Source: Linnemannia elongata (Eukaryota > Mortierellomycota > Mortierellomycetes > Mortierellales > Mortierellaceae). From it: a stretch of DNA of 64,000 bases. Both the position numbers and the translations under genes were made by a program. Positions within the stretch are counted from its first letter, which is position 1; each line of letters opens with the position of its first letter. The notes below the pieces were generated by a model that saw only the letters and a list, made by a program, of their open reading frames with translations, did not search any database and was not told where the DNA came from. Below are positions 14,235-26,100 of the stretch, piece by piece. The stretch covers positions 868,001 through 932,000 of the forward strand of contig JAXBDG010000009.1 in the NCBI GenBank assembly GCA_036320915.1. The letters are read 5' to 3'.

Positions 14235-15947
14235 TTATACTTTAAACGCCCTTTTGATATCATCTTTCACAAGTGCATCATGTGCAGTCCGAAAGCAGCT
14301 TTGAATGACCGCGACATTATGACCGCGGCAGTTACCAGCCACGTTCCTGTCAGTAATAAACGGGTCCAGCACGCAGATCGGCCAATCCTTGGGTCGACTG
14401 TCCCTTCGGCTCCGAGGAGGTGGATTGACACTCCTGTTCCTGATAACACCTAGGCGTGGGTTGACTTCCAAAGTCGTGTAGTTGAACGTGTTTCCAAAGT
14501 ATTGACAGAAGTCTTTTAACAACTCTCCCTGCGTTTTGGTGTTCTTGGCCGCCAATTCTGTGTAGTTCCGTGGGTCCTTGTCGAAGGCGCAGTGGTACCC
14601 GTCAATGGTGCGGGTAATCATCCTGAATGCGCTCTGTTGCTGCAGCCTGGGGAGGATCGGTGGAGAGGTGACAGCTTGGAGGAAAACAATCAGCATCATC
14701 GTGAGCGCATAGGATGATAGATATCCAGTGCTGCCGCTGAGAATCCCATGCTTGTCCGCCAATGAGCGGAGACCGAACCAGAGTCCCAGGAAACGTGTGT
14801 CGATCTTTTGGTAGGCATGGATGAGCTGCGAGTTAAAGACTCCTATGGGCTGATTGATGTTCATGTCACATCGAATCCCTTGTCCAGTGAAGGTGACAAT
14901 GGGGACCCGAGCGTTGCTGATCGTCTTGATGGGGCCGTAGCCCGATAGTTGAAGAGCTCGGGCCAGGTCGTGTATGGGTTCAATACTCAAACCCACAAGG
15001 TTGGACACCGTAAAGTCGGCGTCACTGGTGAGAGTGCTCAGCCCTGACTCAAATGACCCGAAGAGGCTGACTTCGGCGTTTCGAAAACAAGCATGGGTGC
15101 GCAAGTTTATCTCGAGAATTCGGCGAAGCGCCTCCACCCTACGTCGGGTGCACGCTGTTGCCGCCTGGAGCTTGAGCTTATCCAGGTACAGATTGATGTC
15201 CCCGTGGTGGACCGCATCAATGTGTTGCTGACGTCGCTGGTGATAGGCCGTATGTTCATCTGCGATACGCATCTGTCCCACATCCCTCTCTAAACGCTCT
15301 CGCTCTTGGTTCTCCTTCCCCATCTGGTTGAATATGCGAATGAAGGGTTGCAGCTGTTCAATCCTGGCGAGAGACTGTTTCGTCTTGAGTCGCTCGCGCT
15401 CGTTGTACTCCATCGAATACTTGGACACACCCATCATTCCGGGCAAAGACGAGAGCGCCACAGCCTTACCGCCCGAACCCCGTTGCCTGTCCCAACAGCA
15501 GGTTCGCAGGTGTCCGACCACCGCCGCAATATGGTCATGAAAGGCACTCGGGACCTTCTCGGCGTAGTTGCTGTAAAAGTCCTTCATGTCGGTGCTGGAG
15601 CAGGTTGGGAGATCCACAAATTCGTCGTCGTGGATGCTATTGGCGTGATCGGGGTCGAGCTCCAGGGGCTTGCGGACGGGGGTCGGATAAGGAAAGTAAC
15701 CGTTGTTGCCACGTTGGAGAGACTGCATGTATTGTAGAAGCCCCTGAGTAGTGCACAGTTTGTGCTCTTGGATGTAAACGTGGCTGGAGGAGGATTTCAT
15801 GTTGTGATCGAAGGAGAGCAGTAGACGGGCGTTGTAAAAGGCGCTGGCAAGTTCGCGGATGGTGTGTTTGTTTTTGGATTGGCTTGCACACTCAAACAGA
15901 ATCACGTCGAGGAGAACGTCGGTGAACTCTTTAGGATCGAATGTCAT
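14235..15947 (-). CDS. Cid1/TUTase-family non-canonical poly(A) or poly(U) polymerase
   Basis: Template-independent nucleotidyltransferase predicted to add A or U residues to RNA 3' ends. A single exon codes for 570 residues. The Pol-beta catalytic signature is complete: GSFESG at about 297, the DxD pair in SDADF (D309, D311) and the third carboxylate in RCDMNIN (D361). The PAP-associated part follows (STGYLSSYALTMMLIVFLQ). The frame stays open 57 codons further upstream, but that stretch is the CT-rich leader translated as Phe/Pro/Ser, so I start at the ATG at 15947. The N-terminal ~200 residues are lineage-specific. Whether the enzyme prefers ATP or UTP cannot be decided from this reading. 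Confidence 0.88.
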   Translation of the reverse strand: MTFDPKEFTDVLLDVILFECASQSKNKHTIRELASAFYNARLLLSFDHNMKSSSSHVYIQEHKLCTTQGLLQYMQSLQRGNNGYFPYPTPVRKPLELDPDHANSIHDDEFVDLPTCSSTDMKDFYSNYAEKVPSAFHDHIAAVVGHLRTCCWDRQRGSGGKAVALSSLPGMMGVSKYSMEYNERERLKTKQSLARIEQLQPFIRIFNQMGKENQERERLERDVGQMRIADEHTAYHQRRQQHIDAVHHGDINLYLDKLKLQAATACTRRRVEALRRILEINLRTHACFRNAEVSLFGSFESGLSTLTSDADFTVSNLVGLSIEPIHDLARALQLSGYGPIKTISNARVPIVTFTGQGIRCDMNINQPIGVFNSQLIHAYQKIDTRFLGLWFGLRSLADKHGILSGSTGYLSSYALTMMLIVFLQAVTSPPILPRLQQQSAFRMITRTIDGYHCAFDKDPRNYTELAAKNTKTQGELLKDFCQYFGNTFNYTTLEVNPRLGVIRNRSVNPPPRSRRDSRPKDWPICVLDPFITDRNVAGNCRGHNVAVIQSCFRTAHDALVKDDIKRAFKV

Positions 15948-16594
15948 GGTTGTTTGAATGAAAGAAGGGGGAAAGGAGTAGGGAGTGGGCGAGTGAGTGA
16001 AGAAGTGAGGGAGGGATGGTGGGGTGACGATGAACAAAAAAAAGAAGAGAAAGAAGAAAGTAGAAAAGTTGGCAATGGTCGGGACAAAAAGAAAGCAGGG
16101 GCACATACGCAAACACAATCACGAACAAAAACACGAGCATAGCATTTGCAATGCAAGCCTTGGCAAAGGCGAGGGGTGGCAAGTGTTTTGCGATGCACAT
16201 GCTTATCAGGTTTGTATGTTCCGAGGAGCACAAAAACAGGGTAGGACGATAACCACACAGGCATCATGAAGGCTTTTGTTACGCCATGACACTTAAAAAA
16301 CGGTAACTGTGGTTCCTGGAGCCATTGAGAAGACAAGGGCCATGATCTGTGCAAATGGACTATCACTCCTCTTATCGTACCTGACCGATCGTATGTGATT
16401 CTTTTATTCTGATGTTCTGACTGAATCTTGACCTATGAAATGGGACTCCGAATCATGGAAGTGAGAAGGAAAAAAAGTTCGTTGAACCACGTGGGACATG
16501 GTGGGAGACGAGAAAAAAGAAAAGTGTAACAACCTTCTACTCATCTCTCAACTTCTCCTTCTCACTTTCTCATCAGAGAAAAAACAAACAAGCC
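15948..16594. other. Divergent promoter region
   Basis: These 650 bp lie between two divergently transcribed genes, the nucleotidyltransferase (-) and the M28 peptidase (+). The left 130 bp is the purine-rich (CT-rich on the minus strand) leader of the former. A CCACGTGG palindrome sits at 16487-16494, and a CT-rich leader precedes the ATG at 16595. Confidence 0.6.
16487..16494. promoter_or_regulatory. CACGTG E-box palindrome
   Basis: An 8-bp perfect palindrome containing CACGTG lies about 100 bp before the M28 peptidase start codon. CACGTG is the binding site of fungal bHLH regulators such as Cbf1 and Pho4. Binding here is inferred from the motif alone. Confidence 0.4.
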
Positions 16595-18821
16595 ATGAGC
16601 GAGAAACAACACTACTCCCTCTTACCAACAGCTGCTAACCCGGCAGCAACACCAAACACCAATACCAATACCAATAATACTTCCTCCTCAAAGGATACAA
16701 CGGCCATTGATGCAACAATTCACAGACGACGACTTCGAATCGGCTTCTTCAAACTTTGTCTCGTCGCCGTCGCCTTCTACACCCTCTTCTGGATGCCTTT
16801 GGACGATGATTCGCATGATGACGACAATATCCTCAACGAACGGAGTTCTTCCCGCCACCATGCTGCTCAGAAGGCCCATCTCAAGTCTCGTAATGAACAT
16901 CATAATCGTCACCTTGCGAAAAAATATGGCTTTGAGAAACATATGAATGCGGCTGTTGAACAGATCGTCGAGGGAACTCTCGAATCGAAGTAAGTAAGAG
17001 GAATAGTTAACTGACTCCAGTGAGGAGGGGCTTTTTTGGTGAGTGAGAAAAAGTCTGAGGATTGGTTTTCAAAGTATCCCACGCTTTGTTAACATCGCTG
17101 CGCTGTCCTCTCTTCTCCTTCGAACAAACTATAGTATCGTGTGGGATCGTTTGGCAGAGATGACAGATACATATGGACCTCGTATCGTCGGCTCTGATGC
17201 ATTGGAAAAGGTATCCGACTCTTTTTCACAGTCAATAGCAACAGATACAAAGATGGTCCTGTCCCCGTGGTACAAAAAAAACACACAAGAAAAAATATGC
17301 GCGCTAACTGCAAGTACCTTCCTTTACCTTGTCTTTTTCATTTTTCTTTTCTTATATCATGCAAACAAAACAAACAAACAACCAAAAAAGTCTATTGACT
17401 GGATCGTGGGAAAGGTCAAAGCTGACAACCTGTCTGTGACAACCGAAGATGTGGTGGTCGACTATTGGCAACGGAACCAGGAGTCCCTACATTTCCTCTC
17501 CCCCACCAGAGGACCCGTCAAAATGCATATCCTCGGACTCGGATACAGTGTTGCCACACCTGACCCTGTTAACGGATTGACTGCTGAGGTTCTTGTGGTG
17601 CAGTCCAAGGAGGAGTTGGACCAATTGGGCGAAGCAGGCGAGGTCAAGGGGAAGATCGTGGTCTGGAACCGACGATTTGATTCGTATGATACCAGTTTCA
17701 TGTACCGACTCGAGGGAGCCGTCTGGGCAGAGAAACATGGAGCCGTCGCTGCCTTGGTTCGAGCTCTTGGGCCCTTTTCGCTACAGACGCCTCACACCGG
17801 CGGCTCCATTGCTGCCAAGATTCCTACGGCATCCATCTCGGCTGAGGATGCTGACCTGCTGGAGCGGTCTCTGAAACGCCATCAGCAAGACACTGAACAG
17901 TACCCTGACTGGCCCAAGGTCAAGCTGGTGATGGGAGCAACAACCGATCTGGACGCCAGAGTTTCGAGGAATATCATCGTGGAATTGAAGGGCAGGGAGA
18001 AACCAGACGAGGTGGTTGTTCTTGGAGGACATATCGACAGTTGGGATGTCGGTAGTGGAGCTGTGGATGATGGTATTGGTTGCTTTATTGCATGGGAAAC
18101 TATCCGTCAACTTAGCCGACTGGACCAACCTCCTCGCAGGACTGTCAGAGTCGTTTTCTGGACCTCTGAAGAGAATACCTCGGTTGGAGGCGTCGTCTAT
18201 GCTAAGAACCACCCCGAATCTACGGATAGCCGCCACGTCTTTGCATTCGAGTCCGACACTGGCGTCTTTGACCCCTACGGCATCGGATTCACACCCAGTC
18301 AGACCCAGAGGAATCTGTTGCGAGACCCCAAGAGTATCACGCCCATGGATTATCTCACAGCGGCTGGAGAGTACTTTTTGGGGTCACGCGAGGATCTGGG
18401 ATACCCAGGAGCTGGGCGCCATGTTCTACCCAACGGAGGTGGAGCTGATATCGAGCCTTTGTGCGAAAAGGGTGTTGCCTGTGCCCATTTCATGCCTGCC
18501 GACCCCTTCCCCTTGCCCTACTCCACCTCGCCCTACGCATTGACAAAGCCACCTCTGGAACAAGACGACGACGAACCTGAGGAACACCCACAGCACCATG
18601 GAAAGCATGACCGCAATCACCTCCACCGCCGTCACCGCCACCACCGCCACCACTATCATCCTGAAGAGGCACCTCGACGCCCAGTCGACAGCGGATACTT
18701 CTACTACCATCACACGGAGGCTGATACCATGGGCGCATTTACCCCCGACCAGGCGAAGCAATCGGCCGCCGTCATGGCCGTCTGGACGTACATTGCCGCC
18801 GAGAGTGACATCGAGTTCTAG
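16595..18821 (+). CDS. Membrane-anchored M28 metallopeptidase, carboxypeptidase Q-like
   Basis: Di-zinc exopeptidase of the M28 family, related to carboxypeptidase Q (plasma glutamate carboxypeptidase). Exons 16595-16989, 17135-17210 and 17391-18821 give 633 residues. Residues 49-68 form one hydrophobic helix after a cluster of Arg, so a type II anchor with the catalytic part in the secretory or vacuolar lumen is likely. The zinc and catalytic set is complete: H371 (GGHIDSW), D383/D384 (VDDGIG), E417/E418 (SEEN), D446 (ESDTG) and H598 (YHHTEADT). A His/Asp/Glu-rich insertion at about 546-585 lies just before the last ligand. For the first intron I chose the acceptor at 17134 over one about 60 bp upstream. 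The region between them reads as a branch point and pyrimidine tract, and the chosen join restores the family's DRLAEMTDTYG start. Confidence 0.92.
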
Positions 18822-19187
18822 GTCGATTACAACACCCTTTCGATCTTAGGTTGCCTCCATCAAAGGAATATGTATATAAATAAATGAGGCGCCTTTTCCT
18901 TCAGCCTCTTCGTGCCATGTGTACCTCGACCCTCACCTTCATTATTTTTGGATCCGCAGTGCCCCAGGTCACAGAGTCAGCCTCTCCGCCCCAACCAGGC
19001 TCTCATCTCACAACAAACAAACACCACACCCACTTCGGGTTAAGTTTGTCCGATACCCCTTCAACAATGAACCTCTTCGCGTTCTATTTCTGCCCCCAGA
19101 GGCCAATTCATTCCTTAATAAGACAATGGTGTGTATTTGACGTGCAGCAATAAGGAATGTTGTAGTTCAGGCAGCAGTGACTACTCT
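18822..19187. other. Shared 3' region between convergent genes
   Basis: About 370 bp separate the stops of the M28 peptidase (+) and the MAT2B-like gene (-). It holds a TATAAATAAA run near 18873 that could serve polyadenylation. I see nothing else in it. Confidence 0.55.
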
Positions 19188-21361
19188 TTACTGGCTCTTG
19201 TTGAGCCATCCCTGCATCCAGTCCGAGAACTTGACGCAGTGGGTGTTGATACCCACGCCAGCAAGGCACCTGTTCGACAGGTGGCAGTCGTAAGGTCTCG
19301 TAGCTATCATCCAAAGAGAGCAAACAAATCAAGGGGATCGAGCACTATTAGCCAATTGCTTCAAGTAACAAGATGGACTTAAGCAGAGCAGAAAATGCAA
19401 ACTTACTTCCGTCCTTGGGAGCTTCGGCGTTGGGGGTCAAATGGTCGATGGAAGTACCCAGGACCTTGGCAATCACCTCTATTGTATCGTTTCGTTCGCG
19501 TTATGATGAGTCAACACTCCTTGCACACCGAAGCCCGGATAAACATGCAGAGGGTACATAACGTGAAACAACGACACTGGACTTACCGCAGATCTCGTAT
19601 TTAGTGTACTTTTCTTCGCCAGAGAAGTGAAGGATTCCCGAGATGAAGACCTTTTCCTGGCGGACTTTGACTATTAACGACAATGGTGCGTAAACGTATA
19701 GTGGTTAAGTTGAGGTACATATGCCATATATGCATATCGAGATGGCTGTTTTGATGTAACGGAGACAACGATAAAAAAGGGCGACATACTCGACAGGTCT
19801 TTGACGACGCGAGCGACATCCGCGACTATTGGTAGAAAACAAAGAAAGCGGAAATGAGAGTGAGACCCGTTGGTCGCTGTTCCTGGGGAGGTTCGAGCAC
19901 TCGCGGTAGAGCTTTGTCGGTAATCAAAGAGACAAGTACATACCATTGGTGGGGTAGCGGATCGCATAGTGGTCCATGGAAACAGCCTTGCCCTAGAAGA
20001 TACCACATGGATCATGTCAAGAAAAGAACTTTGGATCTGTGCAATGACAGCACGAGGGAAGGAAACGCAGTTACAAACTTACATCCTTGACGCTATCAAT
20101 CAACGAGTTGACAGCTGACTCGCCATTGTACTCTGTGACTCCATAGAGGATAGGTACTCTGAGGATGATCGCAGAAGAGTTGAACTTTTTGATTTCCTTC
20201 TCTCCGTCGTATTTTGTCTGACCTGAAGGCACAAATATACGTATGATTCACAATGAGAAAGGTGTATTTTCCACAGTTAGTATCCAAGATAACAAAGGCT
20301 CCTCTCCACAACAGGACCAAAGTTCTGCGCTTAAAATAAGTTGTTTACCGTAGAGGTTCAGAGGGTTGGCCTTATCGCGGACATCATAGGGAGGGCTGGT
20401 GCCGTCAAAGACGTAATCGGTCGAAATGTAGATTAACAAAATCCCACGGTCGTTTGTGAGATCGGCCAACAGCCCCGGCACTTGAACATTCAACTGACAA
20501 CAACGAGAATGAAGAGAAGCCAGTGATAAGTTACGTGGCGGGGAAGACGACTATTACAGAAAAAATCGGATGAAGAGATGAACTTACGTTTTTGGCGCCG
20601 TTGGGATCCTTTTCGACAACATCTGGACGACGCTCAGCGGCACAGTGCACAATCACTATCAGAGCATCGATCCCAAAAGGAAGCATGAACGGCATTGACA
20701 AGAGAGCAAAGAGAGACGGAAAGAGAGAGAGAGAGTAGGAGAGAGAGAGAGAGCATTAGTCGAAGCAAGAGAGCTCGCGCCACCATCCATCCATTCCAGT
20801 TGAGCTGCAAGAATTAACACCAATCGAGGATATCGTAGATGTCAGAGTGGAGAGCAAATGGCGTTTGTCATCATTCTTCACTATTCATTACCATCGGGAT
20901 TTTCAGCATCGACAAACGTCTGGACGGCGTTTGAGTCCTCCAAGTCCAACTAAAAGAGGCCAGAAATAAGTGTGTTGGAGAGAACAGAGCAGAACATAGA
21001 TGGTGTGAGCCAATTTTGCCGCTACCTTCGATCCCAATTGTGCCAGACGACAGAGAGGAAGAAGGATCGATTGAGCACACGAAGGACAAAAAAGAAACGT
21101 GGATTTGCGGTCTGTTTGAAATCAGATCGATAACGATATGTGTACCTTCTTGAGGTCACCCTTAGCACGAGAGAACGCGACACCGACAACTATGGCAGCA
21201 ATGGAGAACGTATGTTAGCTTGTGGATGAAAGAAAAAAAAAAAGGTGATCAGTTGGACATGTATGACGTTTCATTGGTATACCTTCATGACCGGCATTCT
21301 TGAACTCGGCGACGACTGCGCGACCGAGGAGACCCGAGGCACCGGTGACGAGGACACGCAT
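19188..21361 (-). CDS. MAT2B-like NAD(P)-binding protein (RmlD/dTDP-4-dehydrorhamnose reductase superfamily)
   Basis: Closest in pattern to the regulatory beta subunit of methionine adenosyltransferase, which binds NADP and tunes S-adenosylmethionine synthesis. Bacterial RmlD is the enzymatic relative. Eleven minus-strand exons: 21361-21283, 21189-21146, 20949-20892, 20655-20588, 20493-20349, 20222-20083, 19992-19944, 19825-19790, 19670-19587, 19478-19407 and 19303-19188. They join in frame to 296 residues. Visible features are the Rossmann motif GASGLLG (7-13), [18 protein letters not shown], the catalytic-type YGQTK (Y131, K135), LRVPILYG and the MAT2B-like [12 protein letters not shown]. 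Splitting under 900 coding bases into eleven exons of 36-145 bp is far finer than in any neighbour. Dehydrorhamnose reductase activity cannot be excluded. Confidence 0.87.
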
Positions 21362-22290
21362 TGAGAATTAAGTTGAAAGAAGTAAGTGATTGTGTGTGTG
21401 TGTGTGTGTGATTGGAGAGGAGTGTTGTGGAATGAACAAATGAGTTTGTGCAGAGAGACAGAGAGAGTGAGGAGGAGTGAGAAGCAAAAAAGAAGCCCAA
21501 AGGGAAACATGACCGCGTTGATATTTATTCCTCGTTTTGTGCATTGATCAGCGTCACTCCTATCCTATCCAACCACACACACGACAAAGTCATGTTTTCT
21601 TCTTCAGCGACGCGGTGACATGAACAAGCAATTGAACAATCAGGGGTTGCGAGGAGGAGGAGGAGGAGGAGGAGTGAGAAGATATATCCTCTGAATGGCC
21701 AATTGGATATACCCCCTCCCACAGCTAGTAAGCTTCGTGAACAAAAGAAACCCAGGACGAGACAAACAACTATCTGTGCCTGAGTGGGTGTCCCTTGCAG
21801 GCCCATGTGTTCGACGGAGACCGAGATCTAGACAGATATAAAGAAATTGGAGACAAACCCTTCCTTTACTTTAACAGCGCCCTTTTCATTATTATTCTCG
21901 GCTCTTTCCATCTTCTTCCGTGCTTCATACCACACGGTTCCGGTTCTCTTTTTCATTTTCACCAATTTTCTCTTCCTTGCCAAGCAGTTGACAAAAACAA
22001 ATGCAATTGGGCGCTCAGCATGTGGGTGTGGGTGTGTTTACGTCTGTGTGTGTTTTGTTCAGTTCAGACGACAAAGGGACGGACGGTAAATGAACAAGTC
22101 TCCTGGATCCCCTTTTCCTTTTGCCCTTGAGAGCAATCGAAATCTGTGAAGGAAAGAAGCGATGCCCTGCCTCACTCGCTCACTGCGGCTGAACGCCTTC
22201 TCTGCGCTTTGGACCGAGAGTTATATTACTTGAGGTGTGACAAAGAGCGAAGAGTTCTGGGAAGAAGACAAGAGGGAAACGGAAGGATCG

Positions 22291-22376
<86 letters not shown>

Positions 22377-23160
22377 AGAGGATTGAAGATAGAAAATAGA
22401 AAGAGAGGAGGAGACGGTGGCAATGAATTGTTATTTTCATTCATTGAGAGGGTGAAGTGAGCGACGATGAAAGAGAGAGAGGGCAAAGAGACAAAAGTAT
22501 ATTTGACTCCACATTGAAATAGATACATGAAAAGGTGAATGAGTGAAGGAGGAAGAGACAATGAAGAAAAGTGGGAATGAAAGCAGGACAAAGAACGAGA
22601 GTACCATTGAAGCAGTATTGGATACATAGGAATGAGATACACAAAAAGAAAATGAAGACCGTTGTGTGTTGCACACTACTTGAGTACAAAAGAGGAGGAC
22701 AAGAAATAGAGAGAGACAGAGAGAAAAGAACGGTTTCTGGCGCTCTTTTTTATTATTTTTTTCCTTTTCCCACTGCACTGTTCAGGACGTGAGAGTTTGT
22801 TCCTTTGGAGATAATTCTTCTACCTTTCTTCTTTCTTATTCTTTTTCTTTTTCTTCACACAACCTTCTTCTTTCTCGTTCTTCTCCTCTCCGCTCCTTTC
22901 TTTCTTTCTTTCTCTTCCTTCTTTCATTCCTCCTCCCCCCCTCCCTTCCCTTTCGTTTTCTATCCTTCACCGTTCATCCAATAACCCTCCTCGTCTTTTC
23001 TTCTTCTTTTTCTTTTTTATTTCTTTCTCCCTCCTCTACTTGTTCTTCCCTCCTCTTCCTTCCCGTTCCCGCCACCGCTTTCCTCCCCCTTCTCTCTGTC
23101 TCCTGCTCAACCTTCTATACCCTTCACTTCTGTCGACAAAAAAAAGAGAGCATCGACACC
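21362..23160. other. Divergent promoter region with GA-rich and CT-rich tracts
   Basis: These 1.8 kb lie between the MAT2B-like gene (-) and the RA-PH gene (+). They contain a short GT run (21396-21410), a GGA triplet run (about 21654-21673), the long GA microsatellite and, from about 22800, a 330-bp CT-rich leader before the ATG at 23161. No coding frame is credible; the open frames here are translated simple repeats. Confidence 0.6.
22296..22372 (+). repeat. (GA)38 microsatellite
   Basis: Seventy-seven bases of uninterrupted GA dinucleotide lie in the divergent promoter about 790 bp before the RA-PH start codon. It is a candidate polymorphic marker and possibly a GAGA-type nucleosome-free element. 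Confidence 0.9.
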
Positions 23161-26100
23161 ATGGCACAGAATGCAGACAACGACATGGACTTTGAACAGA
23201 TGATGGGAGAACTTGCCGCCATGAAGACGGACCTTGCCAACAGAGTAAATATCCTTATTTCATGACATATGTTAAATATAGAAAAATGGAGACAGCCAGG
23301 CACACACTCACTCAAACACACACACGGACAGACACAAGGAAACCGAACAAAGCGGGATCTCATTTACTTATGGCCTCGAGGATATATAAAACATACAATC
23401 GACTTCAAGGCCTAGACATGGCCAAAAGACAAAGAGGCAATTATTTTCTTCTCCACCCCTCTCTTTTCATTTTCAATGGCGTTCATCGTTGTTGTCAGAG
23501 GAAGGAAACAAGCAATGCTTATCCCTTTTGTTTTGAACCCGGACCAAAGGACCAAGGATGGCTGTTCAATTGAACTGTGTTTTATTATGTTTTAAACACA
23601 GTCGAGTCTAGTGACAGAATGTCAAACAACAACAACAACAATAACAACAATAACAACAAGCAACAAAGTAGCGGCAAACATTAATTGGACATTCCCGTTT
23701 CATTAGTGTTGGGTAGCCGGGTCAATTCTGTTCTATTCTCACCTTGGGGACCCGCCAAAAATGATCAATTGCTTAGCTCCTTTTTTCCCCCTTGTTCCCC
23801 TTCCCTCGCTACTGTGCCATCTTTATAGCAAGCAAACCGTTTCGGTTCTCGCCCAACGACTCCGCGAGATGCCGAACAGGAGCCCCGACGTACAAGGTTA
23901 ACTCGAGCCAGGACAGAGACCAGAACAGACACCTCCCTCACAGTGGAGACCGCCTCTCTGGATCAGACTGTTTCGTCCAGCCCCTCCGCAGTCTTGTCTC
24001 CCGTCTCTCCCGTCTCCAAACGAACCATCACCCCCGGCGTTAGTCTGCGAGACCCCGAGAGTCGTCTGAACGCTCGTCTCAACCGCCCCACTCAGGACAG
24101 GACTGCAGACAATGATAGGAATGAACAACCAAGAATGAGGATTGAAGCCGCCATCCCGGATACATCAACCACCTCTTCACGATCAGATGCCGAAGACCCA
24201 GTGCCCAGCATCAACGGCGCAACCGTGGAAACAGTCGGTCCTCTTCCCGGCAGCCTTGTCCGCAGAGAGAGCAAGCGGGCTGTTCCTGTTCCTTTGCCAC
24301 CTAAATCTGCTCAACGGTCGAGGTCAATCTCGCATGGTTCGGGTCGCCCTCAGATGACTTTGGACGAAAATGGCGAGCGCGTAATCAATGGATTGGAGAG
24401 TTCACCATCAACACCTCAGGAGACCTCGATAGCCGTATTTGACGGCCCAGTGCCTCCTCGCAAGTTTCTTCGACCCTATCCATCCTCCCCCTCTCTGTCG
24501 ACCCAAGCCCAGAATGGGCAGATGATGTCGGCAACACCCCGGGTACCTGCTCGTTCCAATAGTCGCAATTATGCCAAGTCACCCAGGCCTGTCCCTGGAT
24601 CGCCTTCAATCTCTGAACAGTCCACCCTGGGTTCTCCCTATGACCAGCAGCAGCAACAACAACAACAACAACAACAACAACATCCATACCAGTACCACCA
24701 TCAGCAGGCACCCCAGAGTCCAGTGGTTCCACCCAGATCACGGTCAGCATCACGATCCCTGAGTCGATCCAATACCCTCACCAAGACTGATAACAAACTT
24801 GATGATTTCCCCTTTATGGCTACACCGTCGATCGCCGAAGATCGCGAAACACCCTTGTCGCCTCAGGAACCGCCTTTCCTCCCTTCTGTCCCTACACAAT
24901 CTCAACAACCTCAGCAGTCTCAACAACCTCAGCAGCAACCCCAGGAGGAAAAGGAGCTGCCACCAATCCAACCCCAGCCTGAACAACAGCAATCCGTCCA
25001 ACCTCAGCCTGTCCAATCCCAACCCCAACAACCTCAAGAGAGGGAGGAAGAGCCAGAGCAGCAGCAACAGACCATTGTTGCTTCGGATGAGGCTTTGCAG
25101 CGGGGCGTTGCCGATTCACCCGATAGCGCTGGACACATTCAGAAAAAGAGCTCCAACAACAGCCTGGGTCAAGGTTATGCGGACAACGGACAACAGACTG
25201 CGCATTCGTTGGCACCCTCTCTTCTTCCAGCACATTCCATTCCTACACGCGGGGCCTCTACTCAGGGAGACAACGAAGGTCACGATGGACGCCCCATTCT
25301 CCGCAAACAACAATCAGTGGATCCCGCAGCCATGTACCGTCAGCATCAACAGGAACCTCCCATGCGCGACCGTCTTCCTAGTCGCCATGCTTCAGAGAGA
25401 CGTCCCAACCGTGATCGCAATCCTTCTAACACTGGTTTTGCTGACCCCAGTGAAGGTGGTCGGTCACGAGAGCCATCGGGAGCAGGAGAGACCCAGAATG
25501 AGCCCGAACGTGGCAGGAGACAAAAGTCAGAGGAGAGTTCGTCCAAGGGTGGCATGTTTGCATGGGTGAGATCACGCAGCAAGTCCAGGGATGCTTCCCA
25601 TGCCAAGCCCAACTACGAGACGGTAAAGAAAATAGAAAGATCATTGGTGTGGTGTGGATCATTACGGTGTGAATTTATTGAGTTCATTTAAACTGACTTT
25701 TTTTTTTTTTTTTTTTTTTTTTTATTAATTTTCTTCGATATTGCATTAGTCCCATCCAGTGCCTGAGTCCACATACCCCGAGTACAACCCTGCTTTGATT
25801 CCTAGCCGCAGCACAGGAGCATTGGGAAGTCAGCGCTCAAAGTCGTTGCCAAGAAAAGCTTCCAACCAAAACTTCCAGGCTGACAGCAACGGATGGCCAC
25901 CAGTTCCTCAAGCAGGTTTGAATGGCGGCTCGACAACCTCTCTTCACCAAAGAAGCAAATCAACCTCTAAGTTCGCTCGTAACCCTCCACCATTCGCCAA
26001 CTCGACCGCTGGTACCAACGACACGTCCTCAGGTCTTCCTTCCCTCTCCTTGAATGTCAGCACCAACAAGCACACTATGCACCACGAGAACATGATCCGC

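Noticed and set aside
17040..17134. Earlier acceptor for intron 1 of the M28 peptidase
   Set aside because: It would add 20 residues with no family counterpart. The added stretch has a branch-point-like and pyrimidine-rich sequence typical of intron ends.
20655..20892. ATGATGA and CTGA in the third intron of the MAT2B-like gene (minus strand)
   Set aside because: The boxes are only 22 bases apart, no terminal stem exists and the intervening sequence matches no rRNA segment I know.
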